Notes: generated by a model from the letters alone, not told the origin. A DNA stretch of 64,000 nt from Acrocarpospora macrocephala (GCF_009687865.1 NZ_BLAE01000021.1:1-64000), one strand, 5' to 3'; shown: positions 44,184-53,533, counted from the stretch's first letter. Numbers and translations are program-made.

Positions 44184-45257
44184 TCAAGCGAAACGTCGTC
44201 CGTCGGTCGACAACGGACCATCGCCGAAGGAGGGCAGATAGTGGCGGAAGAAGATGTCCGCGACGAGTGCCCGCCGGCTGCCCAGACCGGTCTTGACGAA
44301 AACGCTTTTGAGGTGATCCTGAACCGTGTGAGCGCTGATATTCAGATGCGCGGCGATCCGCTCGGTGGAGTGACCACGCATGGCCTGCTGGGTAATCTGC
44401 TGCTCCCGCTCGCTCAGGCCGTACGCGCCGAGAATCACCGCGGTGAGTTCACCGGGTTCGGGTGGGCCGAGGGAGATGGCGACGAGTTGCTCTTCTCTCT
44501 GATCCATCGACCACGCCTGAAGCGCCACCCATTGGCCTGACCGGGTGAGGGCGCGAGAACGCGCTACCCCAGACCGTCGCGCCGCGGAGATGACCGCGCG
44601 TAGGGGGCGGGCCTGACCCGGGGCTCCGTCTTGAAGCAGTTCCAGCCAGGAAAGCGCGGTTTGCGATGCGGTTCGGACAGTCGCGTCTCGATCGACCACG
44701 ATGAACCCTGGCGCATCCGGGATCCTGCCCTCATCCACCCCGCTCAGGAGCAGAGAGCGCCGTAGCGCCACCGTCGCGGGACGGCTCACCTGCGCGGCGA
44801 CTGCCTCATCCGCGGCCGTGTAAGGCGCCGCCCCAGATTCGCGGCACATCACGATCATTCCCCAGACACGGGGGCCGTCGCGCATGACGACGCGTAGTTC
44901 ATCACCCAGTCCCTGCGGACGCAGGATTTCTTGGTAGTACTTGCTGACATCGAGCCGACCCGCCGTCGAGCGGCTCAGCAGGCTGGTCATAGCAGCGCTA
45001 TTCGCGAGATCGCGCAGGTTACCTGGATCGTCTGCTTCTAAATGCTCGATCTCGAACAGGCGGGTGAGGTACTCATCGGGGAAACCCGCCACGTTTTGGC
45101 CGCCAGTGTCAAGCAACGTGGAGGGGTCGAGCAGGACAGTGCACCACACATCAGCGGGCACCCGGTTAAGGACCTCTGAAGCAGTAACGCTGAGCACGTC
45201 AAGAGCACTGTGCTGTCGGGCCAGCTTCTGTTCGAACCCGACCATGTCGGCTTTCAT
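44184..45257 (-). CDS. LuxR family regulator with GAF-like domain
   Basis: A protein of about 357 residues with a GAF/PAS-like sensory part and a C-terminal LuxR helix-turn-helix: LSEREQQITQQAMRGHSTERIAAHLNISAHTVQDHLKSV. ATG 45257 (MKADMVGFEQKL) or ATG 45245 are likely; the in-frame start at 45332 adds an unrelated leader. No kinase partner is nearby, so it may be a stand-alone sensor-regulator. Confidence 0.85.
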   Translation of the reverse strand: MKADMVGFEQKLARQHSALDVLSVTASEVLNRVPADVWCTVLLDPSTLLDTGGQNVAGFPDEYLTRLFEIEHLEADDPGNLRDLANSAAMTSLLSRSTAGRLDVSKYYQEILRPQGLGDELRVVMRDGPRVWGMIVMCRESGAAPYTAADEAVAAQVSRPATVALRRSLLLSGVDEGRIPDAPGFIVVDRDATVRTASQTALSWLELLQDGAPGQARPLRAVISAARRSGVARSRALTRSGQWVALQAWSMDQREEQLVAISLGPPEPGELTAVILGAYGLSEREQQITQQAMRGHSTERIAAHLNISAHTVQDHLKSVFVKTGLGSRRALVADIFFRHYLPSFGDGPLSTDGRRFA

Positions 45258-45480
45258 GCGCCAAAGTCTAGGTGCCGGCCCGTAGATATCCCAGAAAACT
45301 GGGATACAAGACGCCATCGGCCGCAGGTACATCTAGATAGACGAACGGCTCCTCCAGAGGTGAGTTACCTGTAGCCACCCGTGGAGGTCTTCAAGCGGCT
45401 CCTCAATGCAGTCTTGCACGACGCCAATTCCGCACCATCCACCACTAGCATTTTGCGCAATTGAGGAAGGTAGGGCAGAA

Positions 45481-45663
45481 ATGGACCCCACCATCATCGT
45501 GGCGATCATCACCGGAGTCACCGGCTTGATCGCCGCGCTCGCACGCGCGAGCGCGCAGCGCCGACGGTCAAGCGCCATCGTCAAGGCGGCGTCGATCCTG
45601 GGAGCCGCCACCGTCGGAGGCATCTTCCTCAACTCCAGGAACAAGAGGAACCGGTCTCGGTAA
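45481..45663 (+). CDS. Small single-pass membrane protein, hypothetical
   Basis: A 60-residue frame from ATG 45481 with AGGAAGGTAGGG upstream. It encodes MDPTIIVAIITGVTGLIAAL, a hydrophobic helix, then a basic tail. Function unknown. GC-rich frames in this region make short calls uncertain, but the start signal and hydrophobic segment support it. Confidence 0.55.
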   Translation: MDPTIIVAIITGVTGLIAALARASAQRRRSSAIVKAASILGAATVGGIFLNSRNKRNRSR

Positions 45664-45795
45664 CCAAGGGGTTCGCGCGCAGGTCATCGCCTCGTCGGGG
45701 GCCGCGGCGGCCAGAGCGGCCCTCCCTGCCGCCTGGCCGCCGTGCATCTCACTCTCGAGACCGCCGCGAATTTCCGGCCATAGCCGCGGCGGTAA

Positions 45796-45987
45796 GCCAC
45801 CGCCCGCTGGTGCGCCCATTGCCAGCTGAAGTATCTCCAGGATCAAGACGAACGGATCAATTCCCTATACCGCAATGCGGTCCAGATCGTGCATGGAGGG
45901 CTGGCCGAGGTCGAGAGAGAACGACTCGCCCTCGCTGACGCGCGAAGGAGAGTGGCAGCACTTGCCGGCATGCTCGACGCGGCCTAA
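45796..45987 (+). pseudogene. Possible remnant of a coiled-coil gene
   Basis: A frame ending with TAA at 45985 reads like coding sequence (DQDERINSLYRNAVQIVHGG, then a charged helix AEVERERLALADARRRVAAL) but has no good start codon; the region before it has in-frame stops. It looks like the 3' end of a gene that lost its 5' part, or one with a frameshift I cannot place. The rest of the gap 45664-46044 holds nothing I recognise. Confidence 0.3.
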
Positions 45988-46044
45988 TGAAAAGCACCCG
46001 CGGCAAAGAGCGGAACCGCGGGCCGTTCTCGACGGAGAGTGATA

Positions 46045-46524
46045 GTGAGCCTGGTGGAATGGATAGTCGTCGGCGGCGTGATCGTGGGCGCGATCATGTT
46101 CGCGAGACGATCACGCTCGCGTACCGTATCCGGCTCAGACACAGCCACCCCTCTCGAAACAGAGACCTGGCGAGAACGCAGCAGAGGCACGTATGTGACC
46201 GGCCAGGGCATCCTTGGGGAACTGACCGTGGAGGCCATCGCCAGCTGCGAGCCGGACAACGCTGGGGAGGTGCGCCGGGCATGGCTGGAGGATGCGATCA
46301 AGCGCGCCAGGAAGGCGAGTCAGACGGCGTCGGCACTGTCGGCGGAGGCCACCACGTCCAACGGCCGGCACGCCTCCGACATGATGGCATCCGCCATGGT
46401 CGAGCTTGCCGAGGCCGCCGCCGCGATGCTCGAAGAACCCGGCGTGGTCGGCGCGGAGCAGCGGCTGACGAATGCTCGGGCCAGCACACGGGCGTCGCTC
46501 ACCGTCATACGCGCGGTCACCTGA
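46045..46524 (+). CDS. Hypothetical membrane-anchored protein
   Basis: A 159-residue frame. The N-terminus (VSLVEWIVVGGVIVGAIMFARRSRSR) forms one membrane helix with a basic stop-transfer. The rest is an alanine-rich helical region (AIKRARKASQTASALSAEA, MVELAEAAAAMLEEP). GGAGAG stands 5 bp before the GTG at 46045. Unrecognised; it may be the effector partner of the small protein genes upstream. Confidence 0.6.
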   Translation: MSLVEWIVVGGVIVGAIMFARRSRSRTVSGSDTATPLETETWRERSRGTYVTGQGILGELTVEAIASCEPDNAGEVRRAWLEDAIKRARKASQTASALSAEATTSNGRHASDMMASAMVELAEAAAAMLEEPGVVGAEQRLTNARASTRASLTVIRAVT

Positions 46525-46766
46525 CAGGCGGAGTGGCGAGCGGTTAATCACTTCTGGGGTTGTGCGCCGCGACCTTGTCCACCAGCGGGGATCGCCGGCC
46601 GATACCCGAGCATCGCACCCAATCGCAGGAGCACGCCGATCGTCGCGACGCCGATGAACCACCCATGCCGCGCGTAGGGCGCGGCGCGAACCGAGGCCGT
46701 GGATGATCACGCTCACCCCCGTCGGTGGATTGCCCGGTCCGACGGGGGTGGCGCTTCAGGGTTTCG

Positions 46767-49022
46767 TCAGTCGCGCAGGCCTGGCACGTCGATGACGATC
46801 ACCTCGGTGTCGTCGGCGCGGCCCGGGATGCGCCCGTCGTTTCCGGGGAAGTTGTTGTCGTTGGCCACCACGACCCGGTCGCCCGACAGCGGCAGCACCG
46901 ATTCGACCGACTGCAGCGGGAAGGAGAACAGGTCCCCGACCCCGTACTCGCCCGGCCGGGCCGGCGTGGACACGCCCTTCGGGTCGGCGATCCGCAGCAG
47001 GTCCACGGCGGTGCGGCGGGGCAGCACGCCGTCCGGCCCCGCGGCGTCGAGGTCGGTCACGACCAGACGCTTGATCTGCGAGCTCGGGCCCATGTTGTTG
47101 TCCCGCTCGATCAGCAGCAGCCGCCGGCCGTCGAGCACCGACGCGTCGCCGACGAAGAGCCCCGGGTCGTCGACCCGGAAGGACCAGGTGCGACCGGTGT
47201 ACGCACCGGCCCGGACGTCGAACTCGTAGACCACGCGCCGGCGCTGGTCGGGATCGTTGGTCTTGGCGCCCTCCAGGATCGGGTACAGCGTCCAGCCGTC
47301 CTCGCTGGCGGCCATGGCCTCGAACCCTCGGCTGGCCGGCAGGGTGGGGCTTTCACCCGGGGCCAGATCGGGCGACTGGGGAGACTTCGTGCCGTCCGGC
47401 AGCGGGATCGGCGCCCGCAGCACCTTGCCGGTCCGGTCGGTGTTGACCAGGTACGGCCCGAACTCCTCACCGATCCACAGGGTGCCGTTCGCGTCCCAGG
47501 CCAGCGACTCGATGTCGAAGTCGGCCCCGGTCAGCAGCCGGTCAGGGGTGTCCTGGTTCACGATCGGGAACGGCACCTTGCGGTCCGGGTCGCGGAAGCT
47601 GATGTGGCTGCGCACGTCGATCTCGCCGCTCCGGTAGTCCGGCTCGATGACGTACGCCCGCAGCAGGAAGTCGGCCGAGTTGTTCTTGGCCCCGAACCCG
47701 TTGTCCGGCATGGCGAGCAGCCGGTTGGCGGACTTGGAGCCCCGGTTGACCGGGATCACCGCGGAGAAGCCCGGGATCGGCTGGCCGGGGAACGGCGGGG
47801 TGATCCCGTTGACGGTGGTCGGCGCCAGCTGCGTTCCGGACACGGGGCCGGGCTGGTAGTCGGTCGCGGACAGCAACGCCCGGTCCCGCAACCGCGCCTC
47901 GTCCGGGATCCGGACGCTCAGTTCGTACACCCGGGTGATCTGCGTCGCGCTGTTGTTGTCGTCGGAGATCAGGTAGAGGATGCGGGTGTCGTCCTCCAGC
48001 CGGTCGCCGAGCGCCATGCCCTCGATGTTGTCCAGCAACGGGTTCGGCTGGGGCTGCTTGGCGGTCGCCCCGGACGGCGGGCAGTCGACGAGGTCGGCCA
48101 GCAGCCGCTTGCCGAGCCAGGCGCGCGGGTCGGTCAGGGTGGCCAGCGAGGCGACGCCGGAGACGTCCGGCACGCCGGTGGCGGAGACCCGGTACACCCG
48201 CACGGTGTTGCCCACGCCCGCGGTGAAGCCGCGCTCCAGCGCCAGCAGCTGGTCGTCGCCGAGCGCCACCAGTTCGACCAGCCCGAGGCCGGGGTCGGTG
48301 CGGTAGGCGTACTGGGCGGCCGGGGTGTAGGTGCCGCCGGAGCTGCCCTCATACCGCAGGATCCGCTGCCGGCCTGAGCCCGCCGCGTCGCGGCCGTCGG
48401 CGGACAGCGGCCCTTCCATGCCGGCGTACAGCACCTTGCCGTCAGACGTGGCGGTAAGCGACTCGAAGGTCTGGTTGACCTGCGCCTCGCCTGCCGGAGT
48501 GACCCGGAACCTGGCCGGCACGTCGAAGGATGCGACCTGCCGGCCGTCGGAGAGCCGGAACCGCCGGATCGACGGCTCGGTCTCGGAGCTGGCCAGGACG
48601 GTCTTGCCGTAGGGCTCGATGATGAGTCCCTCGCCGTCGAAGTCGGCGCCGGTGTACGGAACGCCGTCCGGCCGCCGCAGCGTCGTCATGTCGCGGACCT
48701 CGGCCGAGAGGGGTTTCTTCCCGGGGGTGAGGGCGATCTCGTACAGGCGGGCGGGGACGGTGCCGGTGTTGTCCACGAGGGCCAGGGCGCGGTCATCGCG
48801 GAGCAGCGCGAAAGCGGACAAGCCCCCGACGGGGGTGCCCTCGAACGTGGTCTTGTCCAGGCTGTCGGTGAAGCCGCGCAGGGCCACGTCGGCCGAGCAG
48901 GGGACGCCGAGATCGGGTTTGGAATCGTGTGTCGTCGCGCCGGCTGCGGGGACGGTCACGCCAAGCATGGCGATGACCGCCGCGGCCGCGAAGGCCGGGG
49001 CGGGCCACCTTGTGCTGAGCAC
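46767..49022 (-). CDS. Secreted esterase-like activity of phytase family protein
   Basis: A 751-residue exported protein. A signal peptide ends near VPAAGA-T (about residue 29). Two phytase/esterase-like beta-propeller regions follow: FEGTPVGGLSAFALL...DFDGEGLIIEPYGKTVLASSETEP, and VNRGSKSANRLLAMPDNGFGAKNNS...GADFDIESLAWDANGTLWIGEEFGPYL. A third motif set VGDASVLDGRRLLLIERDNNMG closes the protein. Acts outside the cell, perhaps as a phosphoester or carboxylester hydrolase. Confidence 0.9.
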   Translation of the reverse strand: MLSTRWPAPAFAAAAVIAMLGVTVPAAGATTHDSKPDLGVPCSADVALRGFTDSLDKTTFEGTPVGGLSAFALLRDDRALALVDNTGTVPARLYEIALTPGKKPLSAEVRDMTTLRRPDGVPYTGADFDGEGLIIEPYGKTVLASSETEPSIRRFRLSDGRQVASFDVPARFRVTPAGEAQVNQTFESLTATSDGKVLYAGMEGPLSADGRDAAGSGRQRILRYEGSSGGTYTPAAQYAYRTDPGLGLVELVALGDDQLLALERGFTAGVGNTVRVYRVSATGVPDVSGVASLATLTDPRAWLGKRLLADLVDCPPSGATAKQPQPNPLLDNIEGMALGDRLEDDTRILYLISDDNNSATQITRVYELSVRIPDEARLRDRALLSATDYQPGPVSGTQLAPTTVNGITPPFPGQPIPGFSAVIPVNRGSKSANRLLAMPDNGFGAKNNSADFLLRAYVIEPDYRSGEIDVRSHISFRDPDRKVPFPIVNQDTPDRLLTGADFDIESLAWDANGTLWIGEEFGPYLVNTDRTGKVLRAPIPLPDGTKSPQSPDLAPGESPTLPASRGFEAMAASEDGWTLYPILEGAKTNDPDQRRRVVYEFDVRAGAYTGRTWSFRVDDPGLFVGDASVLDGRRLLLIERDNNMGPSSQIKRLVVTDLDAAGPDGVLPRRTAVDLLRIADPKGVSTPARPGEYGVGDLFSFPLQSVESVLPLSGDRVVVANDNNFPGNDGRIPGRADDTEVIVIDVPGLRD

Positions 49023-49378
49023 AAGTACCTCCGAAATTTGTCAGTGCGGGTGAAGCAACCGCTCCGACTGAGCGAAGACCCCGCAGCCCGCCAACGCAGA
49101 ACCAGACATCAAACGCATCATGAATATCTGCGATCCCATGCGCCTACATGCCCGGCTGCGAGCGCGCATCTACGCTCTCGCTGGGTTTATCGTGCGGGCG
49201 CGCACGACCAGCTCGCTGTGTTGCCGGCACGCGATCCCGCCGCCCACGTCGCCCTACCGTCCGGCGTGGGCCGCCTTGGCAGCGCTGTGCGGCAAACGCT
49301 GAGCCTGCCCGCCGGCTCCCGGGACTATCGCAGGGGCTGGACGTCAGCCCGTTCGCGGCCGTCGGGCGGGCGGCGGTG
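49023..49378. other. Intergenic gap, no gene recognised
   Basis: About 355 bp between the phytase-like gene start and the DUF397 gene. It must hold the phytase-like promoter. Short + strand frames here have no ribosome site or recognisable sequence. Confidence 0.5.
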
Positions 49379-49621
49379 TCATTGCCCCGGTGAAACCCTC
49401 GCGTCGAATTCGCCGTGCTTTACGCCGCCGAGGAAGGCGCGCCATTCGGCGGAGGTGAAGGTGAGAGCGGGGCCGTGGGGGTTCTTGCTGTCGCGGACGG
49501 CGACGATTCCCGGGATGTTGACAGCGACCTCGACGCACTCTCCGCCGTTGTCGGCGCTGCGGGAGCTCTTCTTCCACACGGCCTTGGAGAGATCCACGCT
49601 GATCACATCCTTTGTTTCCAT
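49379..49621 (-). CDS. DUF397 protein
   Basis: An 80-residue DUF397 protein: WKKSSRSADNGGECVEVAV, IVAVRDSKNPHGPALTFTSAEWRAFLGGV are the family core. DUF397 genes normally sit next to an XRE regulator of the DUF5753 type, as here; they are linked to control of development and secondary metabolism in streptomycetes. ATG 49621 overlaps the regulator stop, so they are coupled. Confidence 0.93.
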   Translation of the reverse strand: METKDVISVDLSKAVWKKSSRSADNGGECVEVAVNIPGIVAVRDSKNPHGPALTFTSAEWRAFLGGVKHGEFDARVSPGQ

Positions 49622-50430
49622 TGATCCCGTGCTTCCTTGATCATGCCGAGCGACTGCGTGGACGGGCACACGTCTGCTCGTATCCTGTCATATCGATTCC
49701 ACATCATGGAGACGAACTCGTGCTCCGCTGACACCTCGCCACGACCTGCCGATTCGACCGATGCCACGGTCGGAGCGTTGACCGACTCGGCGATGCTGAA
49801 GGCCGATGCCCAGCCCGCCGTACAAGGAGCTTCGGGGGCCAGGATCTGGATCAGGATGTTCTGGCGGGTGGCCAGTGACGTCAGGCGGTCGAGTTGTTCG
49901 TACATGACCTCGGGGCTTCCGATGAGGCGGCGTAGCACGCCCTCGTCCATGAGTGCCCACACCGAGGGGGGTTTCTCCCTTTCCAGGATTAGCTGGCGGC
50001 GCAGGCGGGCGCTGACGCCGTCTTCGACCTCTTGCTCCGATGTGGCCAGGGCGCCTTGGAAGACCGCCCGCGCGTACGCCTCGGTCTGGAACAGGCCGGG
50101 AACCAGCAGCGGATTCCAGCTGCGCAGGACTCGCGCGCCGGGCTCGATCTGTTCCGCCCAGCGGACGTACCATTCCGGTCCCGTGGGGGATGTGATGTTC
50201 CGGCATAGCTGGCCGAAGAGGTTGCCTGTGCCGAATATCTGATCGCATCGGGCGGCGAAGTCGGGCTTGGGATTCCGGTCGCCGATCTCGATGTGCGCCA
50301 CCAGTGAGGATGAGCATTCCAGGCGCTTGCCGAGACGCGCCTGGGTCAGGCCCGCTTCTCTGCGGACGCGCGAGAGTTCCCTGCCGAATCGCTGAGCCGG
50401 CGTAAGACGCGGACCGAGATCATTTTCCAT
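49603..50430 (-). CDS. XRE family regulator with DUF5753 domain
   Basis: A 275-residue regulator. An N-terminal helix-turn-helix (FGRELSRVRREAGLTQARLGKRLECSSSLVAHIEIGDRNPKPD) is followed by a DUF5753 domain (NPLLVPGLFQTEAYARAV, RRQLILEREKPPSVWALMDEGVLRR). The ATG at 50430 (MENDLGPRLTPAQRF) has AGGGG upstream; a longer N-terminus to 50520 is unlikely. It probably acts together with the downstream DUF397 protein. Confidence 0.93.
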   Translation of the reverse strand: MENDLGPRLTPAQRFGRELSRVRREAGLTQARLGKRLECSSSLVAHIEIGDRNPKPDFAARCDQIFGTGNLFGQLCRNITSPTGPEWYVRWAEQIEPGARVLRSWNPLLVPGLFQTEAYARAVFQGALATSEQEVEDGVSARLRRQLILEREKPPSVWALMDEGVLRRLIGSPEVMYEQLDRLTSLATRQNILIQILAPEAPCTAGWASAFSIAESVNAPTVASVESAGRGEVSAEHEFVSMMWNRYDRIRADVCPSTQSLGMIKEARDQWKQRM

Positions 50431-50687
50431 GTACGCCCCTGCTTTCACGCTCACCGCGTACTGACAAATTCTGACGGTTATTGACACCCAGCCCCATTCG
50501 ACTGGGCTTATTCGTGACATCTTTGTGCGAGGTGTTCTCCTACTAATAAAGCGTGTCTTTGGCCAATCTGGAACCCCTCAGAATTATTTTGCCAATGCGG
50601 ATATGACAGCAATCCGACAAATGCACCAGATGATCGGGTCGGACATGACGTGGCGTCACATTTGGCCCGAAGTTCGGAGAGAGGACC

Positions 50688-51107
50688 ATGGGCGTGTCAG
50701 TCGCTTTGTCGCGGAGCGTGCTGTGGTATGCGGATCTGCCTGGCGTGGCGGAGTCGGTTCCGCTGGCCCGGCGATACGTCCGGGACGTGCTGGTGAGCGC
50801 GGGGTGCACCCGGATCGATGACGCGTTGCTGCTGACATCGGAATTACTGGGGAACGCGATCCGGCATTCGGATTCGGGGCGTGAACCGGGCGGCTCGGTG
50901 TCCGTGGTGGTCTGCCGGGAGGTGGGGGTCGTCCGGGTGGAGGTGATCGATCAGGGGTCGCCCAGCAGTAAGCCCGAGGTCGTCGTGGATCCCAATGGGG
51001 AGGGTTGCGGGGGCAGAGGTCTCTGGCTGGTGAGTCAGATCGCCTCAATGTGGGGCTGGCATGAGGGGGTGACGGGCCAGGTGGTGTGGTTTCAGCTCGC
51101 GGAATGA
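50688..51107 (+). CDS. ATP-binding protein, anti-sigma-factor kinase-like
   Basis: A 139-residue HATPase_c_2 protein. The ATP site shows LLTSELLGNAIRHS and VEVIDQGSPSSKP and GGRGLWLVSQIASMWG (N, G1 and G2 boxes). Such small kinases phosphorylate anti-anti-sigma factors or regulators like BldB-type partners. It is divergent from the XRE/DUF397 pair, a common actinomycete arrangement. Confidence 0.92.
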   Translation: MGVSVALSRSVLWYADLPGVAESVPLARRYVRDVLVSAGCTRIDDALLLTSELLGNAIRHSDSGREPGGSVSVVVCREVGVVRVEVIDQGSPSSKPEVVVDPNGEGCGGRGLWLVSQIASMWGWHEGVTGQVVWFQLAE

Positions 51108-51150
51108 AGCGCGCTCGCTGAAAGTCGTACTCACTCAAGAAGGAAAAGAG

Positions 51151-51294
51151 ATGACGGATACGTGGACCGAATTCGAGCGGCGTCGTGCCGCGCAGATTTC
51201 GCACTACGCGCGCGCGACAGAAGCGCCGGATTCCCGCGCGTTGCGGGTCGTCCCGTCCGGCAAGACCGGCGGCCCTGCGCGCGCCCTCGCGTAG
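51151..51294 (+). CDS. Small hypothetical protein, 47 residues
   Basis: A short frame from ATG 51151 with AAGGAAAAGAG just upstream. It encodes MTDTWTEFERRRAAQISHYA and ends in a TAG at 51292. Highly charged, no recognised domain. It follows the ATPase gene by 43 bp and may be co-transcribed. Only the start signal and position support it. Confidence 0.45.
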   Translation: MTDTWTEFERRRAAQISHYARATEAPDSRALRVVPSGKTGGPARALA

Positions 51295-51309
51295 CTCGCC
51301 GCTGGTGAT

Positions 51310-51331
51310 CCTCCTCGCCATGGCGAGGAGG
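51310..51331. promoter_or_regulatory. Perfect 22-bp palindrome
   Basis: The sequence from 51310 to 51331 (arms CCTCCTCGCCA) reads the same on both strands. In RNA it would give an 8 or 9 bp stem with a tiny loop. It lies between the 47-residue frame and a possible 21-residue frame (51353-51418, GTG start with AAGGAG upstream). It may be a terminator of the former or an operator. Confidence 0.4.
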
Positions 51332-51352
51332 CGGCCTGCGGGAAGGAGAACA

Positions 51353-51418
51353 GTGATCGATGACGAAGCCCTGACACTCGCCGCCGAAGCCATAAATGGC
51401 CGATCTGGCCATGGCTGA
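51353..51418 (+). CDS. Possible 21-residue peptide
   Basis: GTG 51353 has a near-perfect AAGGAG 5 bp upstream and the frame encodes VIDDEALTLAAEAINGRSG before a TGA. It may be a small regulatory peptide, or chance. It could also extend upstream to the ATG in the palindrome at 51320 (32 residues). Confidence 0.25.
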   Translation: MIDDEALTLAAEAINGRSGHG

Positions 51419-51548
51419 CAGGTTGTAACAACCGATGGCCAGAACGACGATTTGCGGAGAGGGGTCTCTCCTGGTCCCCATGCGTGATCCCGGTGGGTGA
51501 CTGATCGGTTCCGGCAACCAGGCGGTCGCCGTACGGCAGAATTCCCCC

Positions 51549-52757
51549 ATGCATTCTGGCTGGGCCGCTGTGGCCGAGGTCGACTGGTCGCGTCTGTTCC
51601 ATGCGTACGGCGTGGCGTCGGACACCCCGGCGCATTTGCGGGCGTTGACCGGTGATGACGAAGATGCGAGGGAAGAAGCCCTCGATCACCTGTGGAGCGC
51701 GGTGATCCACCAAGGCACGCCCTGGTCGGTCACGCCGCCGGCAGCCTTGGTCGTGGCGGGATTGCTGGCCGATCTGGGATCGGCGGAGCCCGCCAGCGAC
51801 TCAATCTCGGCCGCCGCCGGGTTCCAAGCCAAGCCGCTGCGGGGCTCCATGCTCCGCTTTCTCGCGGCGGTGGCTGAGGCGGCAGAGCCGGACACCGCGG
51901 AAGAGGAGATCAGGGCCGTCGCGTACCCGGAAGATCGCGAAGACGAGATCGACACGGCGCTGGAGGCGATTCTGGCCGGGGATGAAGGAGCGTGGGGGGA
52001 CGAATCGATCGATGCGATCATGGCTCGGGTCGTGCTCGACATCCGGGCGATCGCACCGGTTCTCCTCGGCTCGGCCATCGCATGTCTCGACGACCCGGAT
52101 CTCCGGGTGCGGGCCGACGCCGTCGGGGCGGTCGGCGCCCTCGCCCTGGTCCCCGGCGCCATCGCGAGTACCGATGATCTCGTCGTGCGCCTCGAACAGG
52201 CCGCCGACCAAGCCAAGGATCACAATGAACGCTGCGCCATCGTCTTGACGCTTGGCGAGGTCGGTGCCACACCCCGGGCCTTCCTCACCGATCCCCATCC
52301 CGCCGTACGCGCCTGCGCGGCACTCGCCCCCACATTGGCCGACGACGACGCCGCGACACAGGAGATCCTGACCGCTCTACGGAATCCGACCGAGGCGGAT
52401 TCATGGCTCGACGACCACCCTCGTCAACTCTCCGGCTTCCTCCGATTCGCGCTCGTCGCCGCCGCCGTGCAACGAGCGAAGTCCTTCGACGAACTACTGC
52501 CGTCCGCACTAGCGATCGCCTCGATGACCAGTCACTGGACCGTGGAGTCCGACTGGGGGCCATTGCTCGCGGCGGCCTTCCCCGTCCCTGTCGGCGAGCC
52601 ACCCATCCTCACGGACGCGCAGCGAATCTACCTTCAGGCCCTCGTCGCCAACGACAAGGTCTGGGATCCGGTGATGGGCAACCCTGTGCCGTGGTTCCAG
52701 CGGATCGGGCTGTCATACGACCGGGACTCCTGCCGGAACCTACTCTCCATAGCCTGA
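51549..52757 (+). CDS. HEAT-repeat protein, hypothetical
   Basis: A 402-residue acidic, all-helical protein with HEAT-like repeats: LLGSAIACLDDPDLRVRADAVGAVGALAL and ERCAIVLTLGEVG...DPHPAVRACAALAP. No catalytic motif is seen. HEAT proteins mediate protein-protein contacts; partner unknown. ATG 51549 starts MHSGWAAVAEVDW. Confidence 0.85.
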   Translation: MHSGWAAVAEVDWSRLFHAYGVASDTPAHLRALTGDDEDAREEALDHLWSAVIHQGTPWSVTPPAALVVAGLLADLGSAEPASDSISAAAGFQAKPLRGSMLRFLAAVAEAAEPDTAEEEIRAVAYPEDREDEIDTALEAILAGDEGAWGDESIDAIMARVVLDIRAIAPVLLGSAIACLDDPDLRVRADAVGAVGALALVPGAIASTDDLVVRLEQAADQAKDHNERCAIVLTLGEVGATPRAFLTDPHPAVRACAALAPTLADDDAATQEILTALRNPTEADSWLDDHPRQLSGFLRFALVAAAVQRAKSFDELLPSALAIASMTSHWTVESDWGPLLAAAFPVPVGEPPILTDAQRIYLQALVANDKVWDPVMGNPVPWFQRIGLSYDRDSCRNLLSIA

Positions 52758-52865
52758 CACCACCGTCGCACTATCACCACGCGCTCATCCCCCGTCCAGT
52801 TTCGCCGGCAGTTCACCCATCCGAAGCTGGACCGGCTGTCCGGGCGAGGCTGCGTGGATGGGCGA

Positions 52866-53423
52866 TTAACGCTCGCCGAAACCGTGCAGCAGGGTGTCGA
52901 CGAGGCGGGTGGCCAGGGCGTCGGCATCCAGGCCTTCGTCCGGTGCCGTCGCAGCCTCGTGAATGAGCGCGTAGTAGACGCGGCGCACCCAGGTGAGATC
53001 GGCGCTCGCGCGGAGCAGGCCCGAGTCTCGTGCCCTGCGGAACATCTCGTCGCACCGATCTCGGACCTCGGCGTGCACACGCGCGACCTCGGGATCGGCC
53101 GAGGTGGTCCGGTTCATCGCGTATCCCCAGTCGATCTTGATGCGGAGTACGTTCGCGGTCACCTGGTGAAGCGTGACCAGGGGCGGAGCCGTGGTCGTGT
53201 AGGACGACTCGACGGCCTCGGCGAACCGCCGTGTGGCCCAGGCGGTCATCGCGTCGACGAGCGTGTCGCGTGAGGCGAAGCGGCGGTGCACGGTCGTGCG
53301 GGCGACCCCGGCGGCCTCGGCGATCTGCTCCATGCTCGCCGCCGGATTCCGGCTGAGGACGCGTTCGGCCGCCTGCAGGATCGTCCCCACGGTCCGCTCT
53401 GTGTCCGAGCGCATCTTGCTCAC
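52866..53423 (-). CDS. TetR family transcriptional regulator
   Basis: A 185-residue TetR protein: ILQAAERVLSRNPAASMEQIAEAAGVARTTVHRRFASRDTLVDAM is the DNA-binding part; the ligand domain is divergent. It is divergent from an SDR gene 110 bp away, with inverted repeats between them. It probably represses itself and the SDR gene. Confidence 0.92.
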   Translation of the reverse strand: MSKMRSDTERTVGTILQAAERVLSRNPAASMEQIAEAAGVARTTVHRRFASRDTLVDAMTAWATRRFAEAVESSYTTTAPPLVTLHQVTANVLRIKIDWGYAMNRTTSADPEVARVHAEVRDRCDEMFRRARDSGLLRASADLTWVRRVYYALIHEAATAPDEGLDADALATRLVDTLLHGFGER

Positions 53424-53434
53424 CTCGACAGGCT

Positions 53435-53480
53435 ACATCAACGTCCTTGGTTGATGAGAACTTGCAACATTGCTGTTGCA
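53435..53480. promoter_or_regulatory. Two inverted repeats between TetR and SDR genes
   Basis: CATCAAC (53435-53441) and GTTGATG (53449-53455) flank 7 bp. TGCAACA (53463-53469) and TGTTGCA (53474-53480) flank 4 bp. Both are perfect and lie in the divergent promoter gap. One or both should be the operator of the TetR protein at 52866. Confidence 0.6.
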
Positions 53481-53533
53481 TCTTGTAGCGTCAACGCATC
53501 GGAGGTGTTGCGAGTGAACGGAAGGGCTCTGTC

